Shown: positions 1 to 8,942, numbered from the stretch's first letter. The stretch is DNA of 64,000 nt from Hymenobacter sp. BT188 (GCF_014333585.1 NZ_JACSCW010000003.1:558001-622000), one strand, 5' to 3'. Program-made: numbers and translations. Notes: generated by a model not told the origin, from the letters alone.

Positions 1-123
1 GATATGTCGAAGCTGCCTGTGGATGAAGAGGAGAAGGAAGCCAAGAACCTGGAGAAAACCCGCGAAGCACTCAAAGAGCTGCAAAACTTGCAGGCGCCCG
101 TAGTTGAGACAGAAAAGCCCTAG
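1..123 (+). CDS. C-terminal end of an unknown protein (partial)
   Basis: The reading frame is open from the first base of the window and ends at TAG 121-123, giving 40 residues of C-terminus. The tail is highly charged and probably helical (EEEKEAKNLEKTREALKELQNLQ) and ends in VVETEKP. No family can be assigned from so little sequence, and the 5' part lies outside the window. It is read toward the leftward efflux operon, so the two are convergent. Confidence 0.55.
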   Translation, partial: DMSKLPVDEEEKEAKNLEKTREALKELQNLQAPVVETEKP

Positions 124-225
124 AAAGCATGCAGAAGCAGCGCGTAGCCATGTAGGGTTGCTGGTATAATGATGGTGGAGTGAGTTGTACCATTTTTCAC
201 CGTAGCCCTGCTCGGAATTCCTTTC

Positions 226-239
226 AATTTTGCCCCCCA
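226..239 (+). repeat. Single copy of iterated motif, TTTTGCCCCCC form
   Basis: The bases AATTTTGCCCCCCA lie in the 265-base gap between the partial gene and the TolC gene. A half copy of the other form (CTGGGGGCTTTTTT) lies at 362-375, just past the TolC stop. Apart from these copies nothing recognisable was seen between 124 and 388. Confidence 0.7.
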
Positions 240-388
240 ATAGGCCTAAATTGGAAGGAGTAGACGGAAAAGCGACGCTACACAAATCGGAGCGGCCCAC
301 ACAGGTATATTTTAAGCTTGGGTTAGAACCTTGACCGTTAAGCGGCTGCTCTTATTTCTATCTGGGGGCTTTTTTAGCGACTGCTTAG

Positions 389-1777
389 TTAGGGCTGAGA
401 AGTGGCTTCCTGTACCAAATAACCGCTGAGGCGGCGCAACGTTGTTTCGGCCTGCTTAGCTTGGTAGCGAATATCCAGCAGTCGTACTTCGGCGTCGAGT
501 TGGCTGCGCTGTGCTACGCGCAAATCCAGTGGCGTGAGCAGGCCCAGGCGATAGCGCGCCAGGGCAATATTTACGTTCTCGCGGGCCAGCAGAATGTTCT
601 CCTCTTCCAACTCTAGAAGTTGCAGGCGATTCTGGTAGCGGGCCAGCGCCTGCTCCGTTTCGGCATCAAGGTTGAGGCGGGTTTGGTCTAGTAGCAAGCG
701 GCTCTGCTCTTCTACTACGCGGGCATTCTGCTCTAGGCGGCGCTGGTTGAAACCGTTGAAAATAGGGATGGTAGCTACCACGCCGTAGTTCAGTCCTTGG
801 TTGCGGCTGACGTTGGTGGCGAGCTGAGTACCAAAGAAGGCCGCGCCGTTGATGTTGCGCGTCAGGCCGTAGCCACTCGTCAGGCTTACCTGGGGCCAGC
901 GGTCGGCCCGAATCAGGCGGCGCTCGTAACGGGCCACATCAACGCCCAAACGAGCCTGCTGCAACCGCGGATTCTTGTCCAGTACACCCTGCACAATTTC
1001 TTCGGCCCGAAGCCCGGCAGTGACAACGATAGAGTCGGTAGGCTGAAAATCAATGACCGTAGTCCGGCCAAGCAGATTGTTTAGGTTAATTTTAGCGGCC
1101 GACAGCAGTTCCTGCTGCTGCAACAGCAGCGAGCGGTCAGCATTATAGTCAACACGCGCTGTGAGCACCTCCACCTTGGCGCTCACACCTACATCTACGC
1201 GGCCCTGCGTAAGGTCGATGCGCTGCTGACCGATGTTGAGGGCCTCTTCGAGTGAGCGGATCTTGCCCGACTCCCGCACTACGTTATAGTACGCATCGGT
1301 AATGTTGGCAATACTTTCCTCGATGGTAGCGCGGGTGATTTGCTGCTGTTGCTTCTCCAGCGCCTTCAGACGGTCGTAGGCGATGAACATGCCCAAGCCG
1401 TCGAAAATAGTCCAGTTGAGCGCTACGTTTGCGTTGAGCTGATTTGATTCTGCGCCGTTGGCAATACGCGGGTCCTGGTCGCCGAGCTGCTGCCGGACGT
1501 TGTTGCGGGTGAAGTTGCGGGTGAAATTGCCATTTACGGCGGGCAGCTGCCCGGCATTACCCCGGGTCACGTTGTTGCTGACAATCTGCTCGTCGGTGCG
1601 CGCCAGCCGAATGCCATAGTTGTTTTCCAATCCAATCTGAATGGCCTGCTGCAAGGTGAGCGGCGGGGCAGGGGCTACGGATTGGGGTTTAGCAGTCTGG
1701 TCTTGTTGCCCCCACGACAGCGGCGAAATACTGAACAGCAAAAAAGAGAAAAACAGCGAACGGGAAAACAAGGACAT
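389..1777 (-). CDS. TolC-family outer-membrane efflux protein
   Basis: This is the outer-membrane channel of the RND efflux operon. The product has about 462 residues, with a signal peptide (MSLFSRSLFF...SWGQ) followed by two outer-membrane-efflux repeats rich in long Q/R/E/L coiled-coil helices, as in TolC/OprM proteins. The frame can be extended to a TTG at 1834, but the ATG at 1777 starts directly at a good signal peptide and is preferred. It is the last gene of the leftward operon: adaptor, pump, then TolC, with 92 bases after the pump stop. A second, unrelated TolC gene lies at 44762-46297. Substrate cannot be read from the sequence. Family assignment is firm. Confidence 0.9.
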   Translation of the reverse strand: MSLFSRSLFFSFLLFSISPLSWGQQDQTAKPQSVAPAPPLTLQQAIQIGLENNYGIRLARTDEQIVSNNVTRGNAGQLPAVNGNFTRNFTRNNVRQQLGDQDPRIANGAESNQLNANVALNWTIFDGLGMFIAYDRLKALEKQQQQITRATIEESIANITDAYYNVVRESGKIRSLEEALNIGQQRIDLTQGRVDVGVSAKVEVLTARVDYNADRSLLLQQQELLSAAKINLNNLLGRTTVIDFQPTDSIVVTAGLRAEEIVQGVLDKNPRLQQARLGVDVARYERRLIRADRWPQVSLTSGYGLTRNINGAAFFGTQLATNVSRNQGLNYGVVATIPIFNGFNQRRLEQNARVVEEQSRLLLDQTRLNLDAETEQALARYQNRLQLLELEEENILLARENVNIALARYRLGLLTPLDLRVAQRSQLDAEVRLLDIRYQAKQAETTLRRLSGYLVQEATSQP

Positions 1778-1856
1778 TCTTACCAAGAAAAGGCAGACTA
1801 CTAAAAAATATGGGCCATCAGGGGTGAGTATCAACCGCTACCTCAGCTGAGCAACC

Positions 1857-1868
1857 TGGGGGGCAATT
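1857..1868 (-). repeat. Single copy of iterated motif between pump and TolC genes
   Basis: The bases TGGGGGGCAATT lie immediately downstream of the RND pump stop codon and 5' of the TolC gene. It is unpaired, so it is not a terminator. Confidence 0.6.
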
Positions 1869-1869
1869 A

Positions 1870-4800
1870 TTAGGCAACTAAGGCCTTCTCAGTCTCTTCC
1901 TGCTTTTTGCTGTGCTTCTTAGCCGTAGCAAAATACGAGTACATGACCGGTACCACATACAGCGTGAGGCCCGTAGCAAAAAACAGTCCGCCTACTACGC
2001 CAATACCCATGGCCCGGCGGCTAAGCGCGCCCGCGCCGGTAGCTATGGCAATAGGCAGAATACCCAGAATGGCGCATAAGCTGGTCATCAGGATGGGGCG
2101 CAAACGGGCGGTAGCACCTTCCACCAAGCCTGTCATGTAATCTGCGCCACGCTCTACGCGCTGGTTCGCAAACTCAACAATCAGAATACCGTTCTTAGTC
2201 ACCAATCCAATGAGCATGATGATACCGATCTGCGAGAACAGATTCAGGGTTTGGTTGAAATACCATAAGCTTAAAAGTGCACCCGACAAAGCCAGCGGTA
2301 CGGTTACCATGATAATGAAGGGGTCACGGAAGCTTTCAAACTGCGCAGCCAGCACCAGATAAATAAGAATCAGAGCTAAACCGAAAGCGAAAACCAAGGA
2401 AGAAGAGCTCTCTTGGAAGTCGCGGGACGCGCCCGAGAGTTCGGTCGAAAAGGTTTCATCCAGTTGTTTGTCGGCAATGGCTTGCATAGCCGCGATTCCG
2501 TCGCCGAGGGTTTGACCAGGCGCCAGCGAAGCGGAGAAGGTTGCCGAATTATAGCGGTTGGTCCGATACAGTTGGGGCGGCGTGCTGCTCTCCGTGAGTC
2601 GAATCACGTTGTCTAGCTGCACCAGCTTGCCGTCAGCGCTTTTTACTGATAATAAGCGCACATCCAAAGGCTGGTTGCGGTCTTCGCGGGCTACCTGCCC
2701 GATAATTTGATACTGCTTGCTGCCGCGAATGAAATAGCCATAGCGCTGTCCGCTTAGGCCTGCTTGTAGGGTTTGGCTGATGCTCTGCACTGATACGCCC
2801 AGGCTTTGAGCCTTTTCCCGATCAATGGTAATGCGCAACTCCGGCTTATTAAACTTCAGGTTAACATCTACGAACTGGAACGTTGGGTCTTGGCGGGCGG
2901 CATCCAGAAACTTAGGTACTGCCGCACGCAACTTTTCGAAGTCTTGAGTCTGAATAACAAACTGAACCGGCAACCCGCCCCCGCCATTACCAATACTCTG
3001 GTCCTGCGAAACGGAGGTACGGGCTGCTGACAAGCGCTTTACACCGGCTGACAAAGTAGCTGCGATTTGATCCTGCGTCAGGGGGCGCTTATCAGGCTCA
3101 AGGAGCATTACCTGCGTTCGGCCTGAATTGCTGCCACTACCTCCAAATCCCGGTGAAGTCACGGTGAAGACGCTACTTAAGTTTTCCTTGCTGACCGAGT
3201 CGTTAACCAGTTTGGTTATGTCGGCCATATAAGCGTCCATATACTCAAACGAGGCTCCTTCCGGTCCGGTAGAACTCATTGTGACGCGGCTACGGTCTTC
3301 AACAGGCGCTAGCTCTGAGGGAATAATTTTCATAAAGCCCCAAATGCCTATGCCTGTGCCTACCACAATCAACCAGGCCATCCAACGGTTGCGAAGGAAA
3401 GTTTTTAGGCTGCTCTCGTACCCCTCAATCATGCGCACAAAAAACGGTTCGGTTTTGCGGTAAAACCAGTTGTGCTTTTCCTCGCGCTTCAGCAGCACCG
3501 AGCACATCATGGGGGTAAGAGTGAGCGATACGAAGGCAGAAATCAGTACTGAGCCTGCTACCACTATGCCGAACTCGCGAAAAAGGCGACCCGTGATACC
3601 CGTCAGAAATACCACTGGCAGGAATACCGCTGCCAGTACCACCGTCGTACTAACTACAGCCAGCAAAATTTCTTCGGAACCCTTGATGGAGGCCGTTCTA
3701 GGGTCTTCGCCCTCCTCTATGCGGGAATAGATATTCTCTAGTACCACAATTGCGTCATCCACCACCAAACCAATAGCTAGCACGATAGCTAGCAGCGTAA
3801 GCACGTTAATAGAGAAGTTGAGCAGGTACATTACAAAGAAGATACCCACCAGCGACACCGGAATGGCCACTACTGGAATAAGGGTAGAGCGCCAGTCACG
3901 TAGAAACAGGAAGATGATAACTACTACCAGCACGAACGCTTCAATGATAGTATGTTCTACTTCGGAGATGGACTGCCGGATGAAGATAGAGTAGTCAACA
4001 GCCGTCTGCAGCTTCAGGTCATCTGGAAGGTCTTTACTGTATAATTCAATGCGCTTGTTAAATTCGTCAGCAATGTCAATCTGATTGGAGCCGGGCTGGG
4101 GCACTACGGCTAGCGCTACGCCAGGCGTGCCGTTTATCCGGAAGATCGTCTGATCGTTTTCTGGATACAGCTCAGCGTAGCCGATATCAGAGAGCCGCAC
4201 CAAAGACGAAGCGTCTTTACGAATAATAAGGTTGTTGAATTCTTCGACCGAAGTAAGGCGGCCCATGGTACGTAAGGTGAGCTGAGTATTCTCTCCTGTC
4301 ACAGCGCCGCTGGGTAGTTCCACATTTTCGCGGGTGAGAGCCGCCTGCACGTCCACTGGCGACACACCCAGTGCCGATAGCTTCACAGGATCCAGCCAAA
4401 GCCGCATAGAGTACTTCCGCTCGCCGTAAATGCGGATCTCGGAAACGCCCGGAATAGTCTGGAGTCGCTCTTTCAGCGTGTTGTTAGCATAGTCTGTCAG
4501 TTCTAACAGGTTGCGTCGGTTGGAGCTAACGTAAGTAAGCACAATAGGCTGAGAGTCGGCGTTAGCCTTGCTCACAACGGGCGGATCAATGTCACGCGGA
4601 AGGCGACCCTGAGCACCGGATACCTTATCGCGCACGTCGTTGGCGGCAGTTTCCAGGTCAGCATCGAGGTCAAACTCTACCGTGATCTGAGTGCGGCCAT
4701 CGCGCGAGCTGGAAGTTAAGTTTTTAATACCCGCAATACCGTTCAGGGCCTCTTCCAAAGGCTCCGTTACCTGGCCCTGCATTACGTCGGCGGAGGCACC

Positions 4801-4956
4801 CGTGTAGGAAGCCGAAACACTAATAATAGGTGGGTCTACACTTGGGTATTCCCGAATGCTTAAATACCGGAATCCAATAACGCCAAATATCACGATGACG
4901 AGGCTCATCACGATGGCGAGAACGGGCCTGTTGATACTGGTTGAGGATAAGCTCAT
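1870..4956 (-). CDS. RND efflux pump, HAE-1 (AcrB-like) inner-membrane subunit
   Basis: This is a proton-driven multidrug or solute exporter of 1028 residues, the usual length for AcrB-like pumps. The N-terminus MSLSSTSINRPVLAIVMSL is typical, with one membrane helix followed by a large periplasmic loop, then the pattern repeats. The proton-relay residues are present: an Asp pair in helix 4 (GLVVDDAIVVLENI, near residue 400) and a Lys in helix 10 (GLVTKNGILIVEFANQ). It sits 51 bases after the adaptor gene and 92 before TolC in one leftward operon. HAE-1 rather than heavy-metal RND is inferred from the DD pair and the overall motif pattern. The exported compound is unknown. Confidence 0.93.
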   Translation of the reverse strand: MSLSSTSINRPVLAIVMSLVIVIFGVIGFRYLSIREYPSVDPPIISVSASYTGASADVMQGQVTEPLEEALNGIAGIKNLTSSSRDGRTQITVEFDLDADLETAANDVRDKVSGAQGRLPRDIDPPVVSKANADSQPIVLTYVSSNRRNLLELTDYANNTLKERLQTIPGVSEIRIYGERKYSMRLWLDPVKLSALGVSPVDVQAALTRENVELPSGAVTGENTQLTLRTMGRLTSVEEFNNLIIRKDASSLVRLSDIGYAELYPENDQTIFRINGTPGVALAVVPQPGSNQIDIADEFNKRIELYSKDLPDDLKLQTAVDYSIFIRQSISEVEHTIIEAFVLVVVIIFLFLRDWRSTLIPVVAIPVSLVGIFFVMYLLNFSINVLTLLAIVLAIGLVVDDAIVVLENIYSRIEEGEDPRTASIKGSEEILLAVVSTTVVLAAVFLPVVFLTGITGRLFREFGIVVAGSVLISAFVSLTLTPMMCSVLLKREEKHNWFYRKTEPFFVRMIEGYESSLKTFLRNRWMAWLIVVGTGIGIWGFMKIIPSELAPVEDRSRVTMSSTGPEGASFEYMDAYMADITKLVNDSVSKENLSSVFTVTSPGFGGSGSNSGRTQVMLLEPDKRPLTQDQIAATLSAGVKRLSAARTSVSQDQSIGNGGGGLPVQFVIQTQDFEKLRAAVPKFLDAARQDPTFQFVDVNLKFNKPELRITIDREKAQSLGVSVQSISQTLQAGLSGQRYGYFIRGSKQYQIIGQVAREDRNQPLDVRLLSVKSADGKLVQLDNVIRLTESSTPPQLYRTNRYNSATFSASLAPGQTLGDGIAAMQAIADKQLDETFSTELSGASRDFQESSSSLVFAFGLALILIYLVLAAQFESFRDPFIIMVTVPLALSGALLSLWYFNQTLNLFSQIGIIMLIGLVTKNGILIVEFANQRVERGADYMTGLVEGATARLRPILMTSLCAILGILPIAIATGAGALSRRAMGIGVVGGLFFATGLTLYVVPVMYSYFATAKKHSKKQEETEKALVA

Positions 4957-5007
4957 AATGTCTTACGGAATAAAAAGCCCCTGCTTCGAAAACAGAGGTG
5001 TGCTTAC

Positions 5008-6162
5008 TTAGTCACGAACCACGCGCACAGCGTCACCTGGCTTTACTTGTAGAATGCCGGTTTTAATTACGCTGTCGCCAATGGCTAGGCCATCGGTTAT
5101 TTGAATCACTTTATCCGAGCGAATACCGATTTTTACCTTCTTGGGGACCATTTTCCCGTTTTCCACCGTGTACACGCTGTAGCCGCTGGCTTCTGGAATT
5201 ACGGCCTCAGTAGGTACCTGCAAAGCGTCTGTTGATTCGCCGAGCTGCAGGTTTACTTTCACGAAAGCGCCGGGGCGCAATTCGTTTTTAGTGTTGGCGT
5301 AGCGGGCACGCACGGGCTGGGTGCGGCTGACGGGGTCAATTTGAGGATCGATGGCGTAAACCTTAGCATCATACTGCTTATTGGTGCCTTCGTCAGTTAC
5401 CTTCACCACGTCGCCAACGCGTACACTATTGGCAAAGCGGCCAGGTACAGCAAAGTCAATCTTAACGGGCCGTACACGGGAAAGCGTCGTAATTTCAAAG
5501 CCAGGGCTCACATAAGTGCCAACGGTGGCCGTCGTCAGGCCCAGCACTCCATCGAAGGGAGCACGTACGAAAGCGCGGTCGAGGGTAGCACGCAGCGCTT
5601 GTAAATCCGATTGGGCTGTGAGGTATTGGTTATTCGCCTGCTCATATTCCTGAGCACTGATATATTCTTTCTCAAGCAGAGTGCGCTGGCGCCGCTCTTG
5701 GTCGCGGTAAAGCTTAATATTGTATTCCTGCTTGCGAATTGCCGCCTGCGCTTCATCAGCATTGATGCTGAAAAGCAACTGGCCTTTCTTCACCGGCTGG
5801 CCTTCCTTAATGTTCAGGCTGGTGATTTTACCTGAAAGCTCACTTTTAATAACCACCGATTCGTCGGGGAGTACGGAGCCTGTAGCGGCCACCTGATCGG
5901 ATAGATTAGTGGCTTGCACCACATATACCTGCACCGGGGCTTTAGCGCCTCCACCACCCGCGCCCCCGCCGCCCCCGCCCGGAGCACTTTTGCCCCCCGG
6001 ACCTCCTTTTCCACCCGCCGTGGGGGAAGGGAAGTAGCGCATTTTAACAAAAACCGCCGCTGCAATGGCTGCTACGGTCAGGACAATCCAGAGTATTCTG
6101 CGCCCGGGGCGCGACTCTTCTATCTCTTCGGGCACAAGTACTTCTTTCTCCTTAGTTTGCAT
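5008..6162 (-). CDS. RND efflux periplasmic adaptor (membrane fusion protein)
   Basis: This is the periplasmic adaptor linking pump and outer-membrane channel, 384 residues. One N-terminal membrane anchor (about residues 25-45, RRILWIVLTVAAIAAAVFV) is followed by an unusual Gly-rich linker (about 50-75). Then come the barrel-sandwich hybrid half (VIKSELSGKITSLNIKEGQPVKKGQLL), a coiled-coil hairpin, the second lipoyl half (AFVRAPFDGVLG) and a beta-barrel domain. It lacks a lipobox, so it is held by the uncleaved helix. It is the first gene of the operon. The Gly-rich linker includes one copy of the iterated motif at 5988-5999, translated as PGGKS. Confidence 0.92.
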   Translation of the reverse strand: MQTKEKEVLVPEEIEESRPGRRILWIVLTVAAIAAAVFVKMRYFPSPTAGGKGGPGGKSAPGGGGGGAGGGGAKAPVQVYVVQATNLSDQVAATGSVLPDESVVIKSELSGKITSLNIKEGQPVKKGQLLFSINADEAQAAIRKQEYNIKLYRDQERRQRTLLEKEYISAQEYEQANNQYLTAQSDLQALRATLDRAFVRAPFDGVLGLTTATVGTYVSPGFEITTLSRVRPVKIDFAVPGRFANSVRVGDVVKVTDEGTNKQYDAKVYAIDPQIDPVSRTQPVRARYANTKNELRPGAFVKVNLQLGESTDALQVPTEAVIPEASGYSVYTVENGKMVPKKVKIGIRSDKVIQITDGLAIGDSVIKTGILQVKPGDAVRVVRD

Positions 6163-6310
6163 GTGGTGAGGGAGCTATTCCCAACTCAGTATCAGTGTTA
6201 TAAAGACCTTTGGGGCAGCGGTGTATATCAACGCCGTGGCCCCTTAGTAAGTTTAGTTGTAGCCGCCGTTGGGGGTAAATAAGTGTTTCAAACAAAGTGT
6301 CCGCAACCCG

Positions 6311-6322
6311 ATTTTGCCCCCC
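6311..6322 (+). repeat. Single copy of iterated motif upstream of efflux operon
   Basis: ATTTTGCCCCCC lies 5' of the adaptor gene. A looser relative (GTTGGGGGTAAAT) lies near 6267-6279. The gap 6163-6422 holds only these and the terminator at 6374-6404. Confidence 0.6.
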
Positions 6323-6373
6323 GATGGTACTAGCTGCCCTTTTAAGAATGGTTCGCTTAGCCACTTATGACAC

Positions 6374-6404
6374 AAAAAAAGCCTGCGGGTTGCAGGCTTT
6401 TTTG
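6374..6404 (-). terminator. Rho-independent terminator of the DUF892 gene
   Basis: A GCCTGC / GCAGGC stem with a short loop is flanked by A7 on the left and T6 on the right, so it could work both ways. It lies just past the stop of the leftward DUF892 gene. Confidence 0.75.
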
Positions 6405-6422
6405 TAAAAATATTCAGTAAGC

Positions 6423-6917
6423 TTACATCGCCTTCTGGTTCAGGTAATTCTTCGCTAGGTCGTTGAGCTTGGTATCAGTCAGTTGCTCTTCCTGCAATGA
6501 CTGACGGAGCAAAGAAGCAGCTTCGCTGTGGCCGAGGCGCTCAGCGTAGTGAGCAGCTGTGCCATAGCCAGCAATTTCGTAGTGCTCGATGCGCTGGGAA
6601 GAAGCAATCAGGGCGGCGTCCATTACTTCGTCGGTTGCATTCTCCGACATGGTTTCATTGCCTTCTGCAATCAGTCCTTCCATAGCCTTACAGGTGTGGC
6701 CACTCAGCTTTAGGTCCATTGCCTTGCCAATTTGCTCCAATCGGGCTACTTGGTTTTTGGTCTCCTGCAGGTGCTTCTCAAAACCTTGGCGCAAGCGGCC
6801 GTCTTTAGCTTCAGCCGCCATTTTTGGCAGGGCCTTCACTAGCTGATTTTCGGCGCTGTAAAGGTCTTTGAGTTGCATTTCTAATAAATCGTCGAGGCTT
6901 TCTAGTTTGTCGAACAT
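6423..6917 (-). CDS. DUF892 (YciE/YciF-like) ferritin-like protein
   Basis: The 164-residue product is all helix and matches the DUF892 family in length and layout: LEDLLEMQLKDLYSAENQLVKALPKMA at the start, HLQETKNQVARLEQI in the middle, and RIEHYEIAGYGTAAHYAERLGHSEAASLL later. Spaced Glu and His residues are those expected for a ferritin-like four-helix bundle. E. coli relatives YciE and YciF are stress-linked; the role here is inferred to be similar. It is monocistronic, with a terminator at 6374-6404. A strong hairpin at 6964-6989 lies in its probable leader. Confidence 0.85.
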   Translation of the reverse strand: MFDKLESLDDLLEMQLKDLYSAENQLVKALPKMAAEAKDGRLRQGFEKHLQETKNQVARLEQIGKAMDLKLSGHTCKAMEGLIAEGNETMSENATDEVMDAALIASSQRIEHYEIAGYGTAAHYAERLGHSEAASLLRQSLQEEQLTDTKLNDLAKNYLNQKAM

Positions 6918-6963
6918 AGCAGTTTGTTAGGTTGGATGGGTTGAGGAATAAAAACGAGAAACA

Positions 6964-6989
6964 AAACGAGGCTTTTTCTAAGCCTCGTT
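6964..6989 (-). promoter_or_regulatory. Hairpin in the leader of the DUF892 gene
   Basis: A 9-bp stem (AACGAGGCT / AGCCTCGTT) lies about 47 bases upstream of the DUF892 start. On the minus strand it is followed by a T-rich run (TTTTGTTTCTCG), like an attenuator or terminator. No gene lies upstream that it could simply terminate. Confidence 0.4.
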
Positions 6990-7103
6990 CTGCTATGGTA
7001 CGACTGTAAGGGGAGTCGGGTTAGTATAAAAAAACGGTTTTTTGCTACAGTGGAGCTTGTTTTGCTTGCCGATTTGGATGCGGTTTTCCATTTACTTTGC
7101 TCC

Positions 7104-7466
7104 ATGAACACACCCAAAGAACCGACAGATAGCCAGCGCAATTTTTTTCAGGATGTGCACGAAGTCGTTCGTCTGATTCCACCCGGCCGGGTAAGTACCT
7201 ATGGCGCTATCGCGCACTATTTGGGTGCTCGCCATGGGGCACGTATGGTAGGATATGCCCTCATTGCTGCCGTGCCGGCCCGAGGATTGGAGCAGGTTCC
7301 GGCCCAACGCGTCGTCAATCGAAACGGTTTGCTTACGGGGCGTCACCATTTTGCTACGCCTACCGCCATGCAGGAAGCACTGGAAGCCGAAGGCGTACGG
7401 ATAGCCGACGATCAGGTGCAGGACTTTAAAAATGTCTTCTGGGATCCAGCGCAGGAGTTAATCTAG
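7104..7466 (+). CDS. Alkyltransferase-like (ATL) DNA-binding protein, no acceptor Cys
   Basis: The 120-residue product is the C-terminal DNA-binding domain of the MGMT family: IPPGRVSTYGAIAHYLG, the Arg-finger region RMVGYAL and the active-site segment. In methyltransferases that segment reads PCHRV; here it is PAQRV (residues 66-70), with Ala in place of Cys. It therefore cannot accept an alkyl group and fits the ATL class, which flags O6-alkylguanine for nucleotide excision repair. The ATG at 7104 is chosen over an upstream in-frame start at 7050 because homology begins there. It is convergent with the response regulator and ends before a paired-motif terminator. Confidence 0.85.
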   Translation: MNTPKEPTDSQRNFFQDVHEVVRLIPPGRVSTYGAIAHYLGARHGARMVGYALIAAVPARGLEQVPAQRVVNRNGLLTGRHHFATPTAMQEALEAEGVRIADDQVQDFKNVFWDPAQELI

Positions 7467-7512
7467 TAGGTAGCGCCAGCTGTTAACCGCGCAAAATCAG
7501 CTGAGCGATCTA

Positions 7513-7550
7513 CTAAAAAGCCCCCCAGATACTTGCTGGGGGCTTTTTAG
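7513..7550. terminator. Bidirectional terminator from inverted motif copies
   Basis: CTAAAAAGCCCCC and its complement flank a short loop between the convergent ATL and response-regulator genes. The A and T runs on each side allow termination in both directions. Confidence 0.85.
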
Positions 7551-7572
7551 TAAAGCAGTAATATATCCTGAA

Positions 7573-7986
7573 TTATTTTTTAACCAGCGAAGCAGGTCGA
7601 GCTGTTTTTTGGCGAATGACAATTTCGATAGACTTACGCACTTCCTCCGGATTCGCGTTTTTAAGTAAATAGCCATGCGCGCCCTCAGCCCGCAGATTGT
7701 CGATTAATTCGGGCTCATCATGCATAGAAATAATAATGACGCGCACATACGGGTACTGAACCCGGAGCAGCCGAACCGTTTGCAAACCGTCGAGCACGGG
7801 CATCTGTAAATCCATCAGAATCACGTCGGGCACTACTCCAAAGTCCAATCGCTCAAGAAGTTCCTGTCCGTCGCCAGCTTCGAAAAGAACCTCCATACCA
7901 GTAAAACCATTGACCAAAGCCCGTAAACCTTTACGAAATAACAAATGGTCATCGACAACCGCGACGCGAATAATATCACTATTCAT
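7573..7986 (-). CDS. Response regulator, receiver domain only
   Basis: The 137-residue product is a NarL-type receiver domain: acidic pocket D12/D13, phospho-acceptor D59 (LMDLQMP), Ser87 and Lys109 (YLLKN). It stops at residue 137 with no LuxR-type helix-turn-helix, whereas NarL-family regulators are about 210 residues. The stop is followed by a terminator, and no helix-turn-helix frame continues downstream. It overlaps the 3' end of the histidine kinase gene by 8 bases, so the two are co-expressed. It probably acts by protein contact or in a phosphorelay, or it is a decayed regulator. Confidence 0.88.
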   Translation of the reverse strand: MNSDIIRVAVVDDHLLFRKGLRALVNGFTGMEVLFEAGDGQELLERLDFGVVPDVILMDLQMPVLDGLQTVRLLRVQYPYVRVIIISMHDEPELIDNLRAEGAHGYLLKNANPEEVRKSIEIVIRQKTARPASLVKK

Positions 7987-8797
7987 GGATAGATGAATTT
8001 ATATTTTCTTGATAGTTAACAAGATAAGGAATTGGGAGTGTAATCCAAACCCGAGTACCATCGCCCGGAGCAGATTCATGATGGAGGGTTCCGCGCAACA
8101 CAGCCACCCGGCTTCGTAAGTTGGTAAGGCCCAGTCCGGTACGTGTGCCAGGGGCAGGCATACTTTCATTGGCAATCGGGTTAAATCCTACACCATCATC
8201 GCTGTAGTGCAGGCTAAGCTGCTGCTTTTGAAAATTAACAGCAATGCGCAACGTGTCAGCTTGTGCATGTTTGAGGCCATTACCCAATAGCTCCTGCGCA
8301 ATGCGGTACACAATCAACTCCAAACCAGGATCGAGGCGACGCGGGGTACCTTCCTGCTCTATAAATACTTTAGTTTGCGCATCAGGCGGCACGGTACGAG
8401 CTAGTGCATCCAGCGCGAAGGGCAGCCCGAACTTCTGTAAAGCTGCCGGTAGCAGATTACGAGAAATACGTCGCACCTCTGTAATTACCTGATCGAGCAG
8501 GTCGGTGGCTTCTTGCGTACGGGTTGGGTCGCCGAGGGAGTGCAGGTGCATTTTGGCAATGGCCAACGTAGTGCCTACCCCATCATGCAGATCGGCGGCG
8601 ATGCGCTGGCGCTCTTCTTCCTGGGCAAGCAGCGCCGCTTCAAGCGCCTGCTGCTGCGCATCTTCTCGCATCATCTGCAACTCGAGCTGTTGTCGCAAGC
8701 GCCGTCGCTGATCCCGAATCACAAACGTCACGATGCCGCCGGCTAGCAGCAGCAGAATGGGTGTGATAAGCAGGAGGGCAATAAGCTCCTTCGACAT
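7979..8797 (-). CDS. NarL-type sensor histidine kinase
   Basis: The product has 272 residues from the ATG at 8797; a TTG at 8815 would add six. One N-terminal membrane helix (LIALLLITPILLLLAGGIVTFVI) leads to a coiled coil, then a HisKA_3 box with the phospho-His at about 71 (AADLHDGVGTTLA), and an HATPase domain (ELLGNGLKHAQ, DDGVGF, GLGLTNLRSR). No extracellular sensor domain is present, so input probably comes from a partner, perhaps the membrane protein encoded upstream. It is the cognate kinase of the overlapping receiver protein. Confidence 0.9.
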   Translation of the reverse strand: MSKELIALLLITPILLLLAGGIVTFVIRDQRRRLRQQLELQMMREDAQQQALEAALLAQEEERQRIAADLHDGVGTTLAIAKMHLHSLGDPTRTQEATDLLDQVITEVRRISRNLLPAALQKFGLPFALDALARTVPPDAQTKVFIEQEGTPRRLDPGLELIVYRIAQELLGNGLKHAQADTLRIAVNFQKQQLSLHYSDDGVGFNPIANESMPAPGTRTGLGLTNLRSRVAVLRGTLHHESAPGDGTRVWITLPIPYLVNYQENINSSIHE

Positions 8798-8892
8798 AAT
8801 GGGCAGCTTCACCAAGTCTCACCATCTGCTAACAGACGCGTACTTAGTGGCAAGAAAGTATTAGATTAAAACAACAGCCAAGAATATGGAGA

Positions 8893-8902
8893 AATGCCCC
8901 CC
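8893..8902 (+). repeat. Single weak copy of iterated motif
   Basis: AATGCCCCCC lies in the 145-base gap between the membrane-protein gene and the kinase gene. No terminator was seen in this gap, so the two genes may share a transcript. Confidence 0.45.
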
Positions 8903-8942
8903 ATAGTACGGATAAAGGTAACTAAGAGCGAATGTTAAATAC

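Noticed and set aside
5930-6020. Gly/C-rich tract in the adaptor gene as a possible error or tandem-repeat expansion
   Set aside because: The frame is intact across it and both flanking domains are normal; it reads as a flexible linker.
7500-7573. Idea that the response regulator is cut by a frameshift before a helix-turn-helix
   Set aside because: The 73 bases after the stop hold only a terminator and the end of the convergent gene, too short for a DNA-binding domain.
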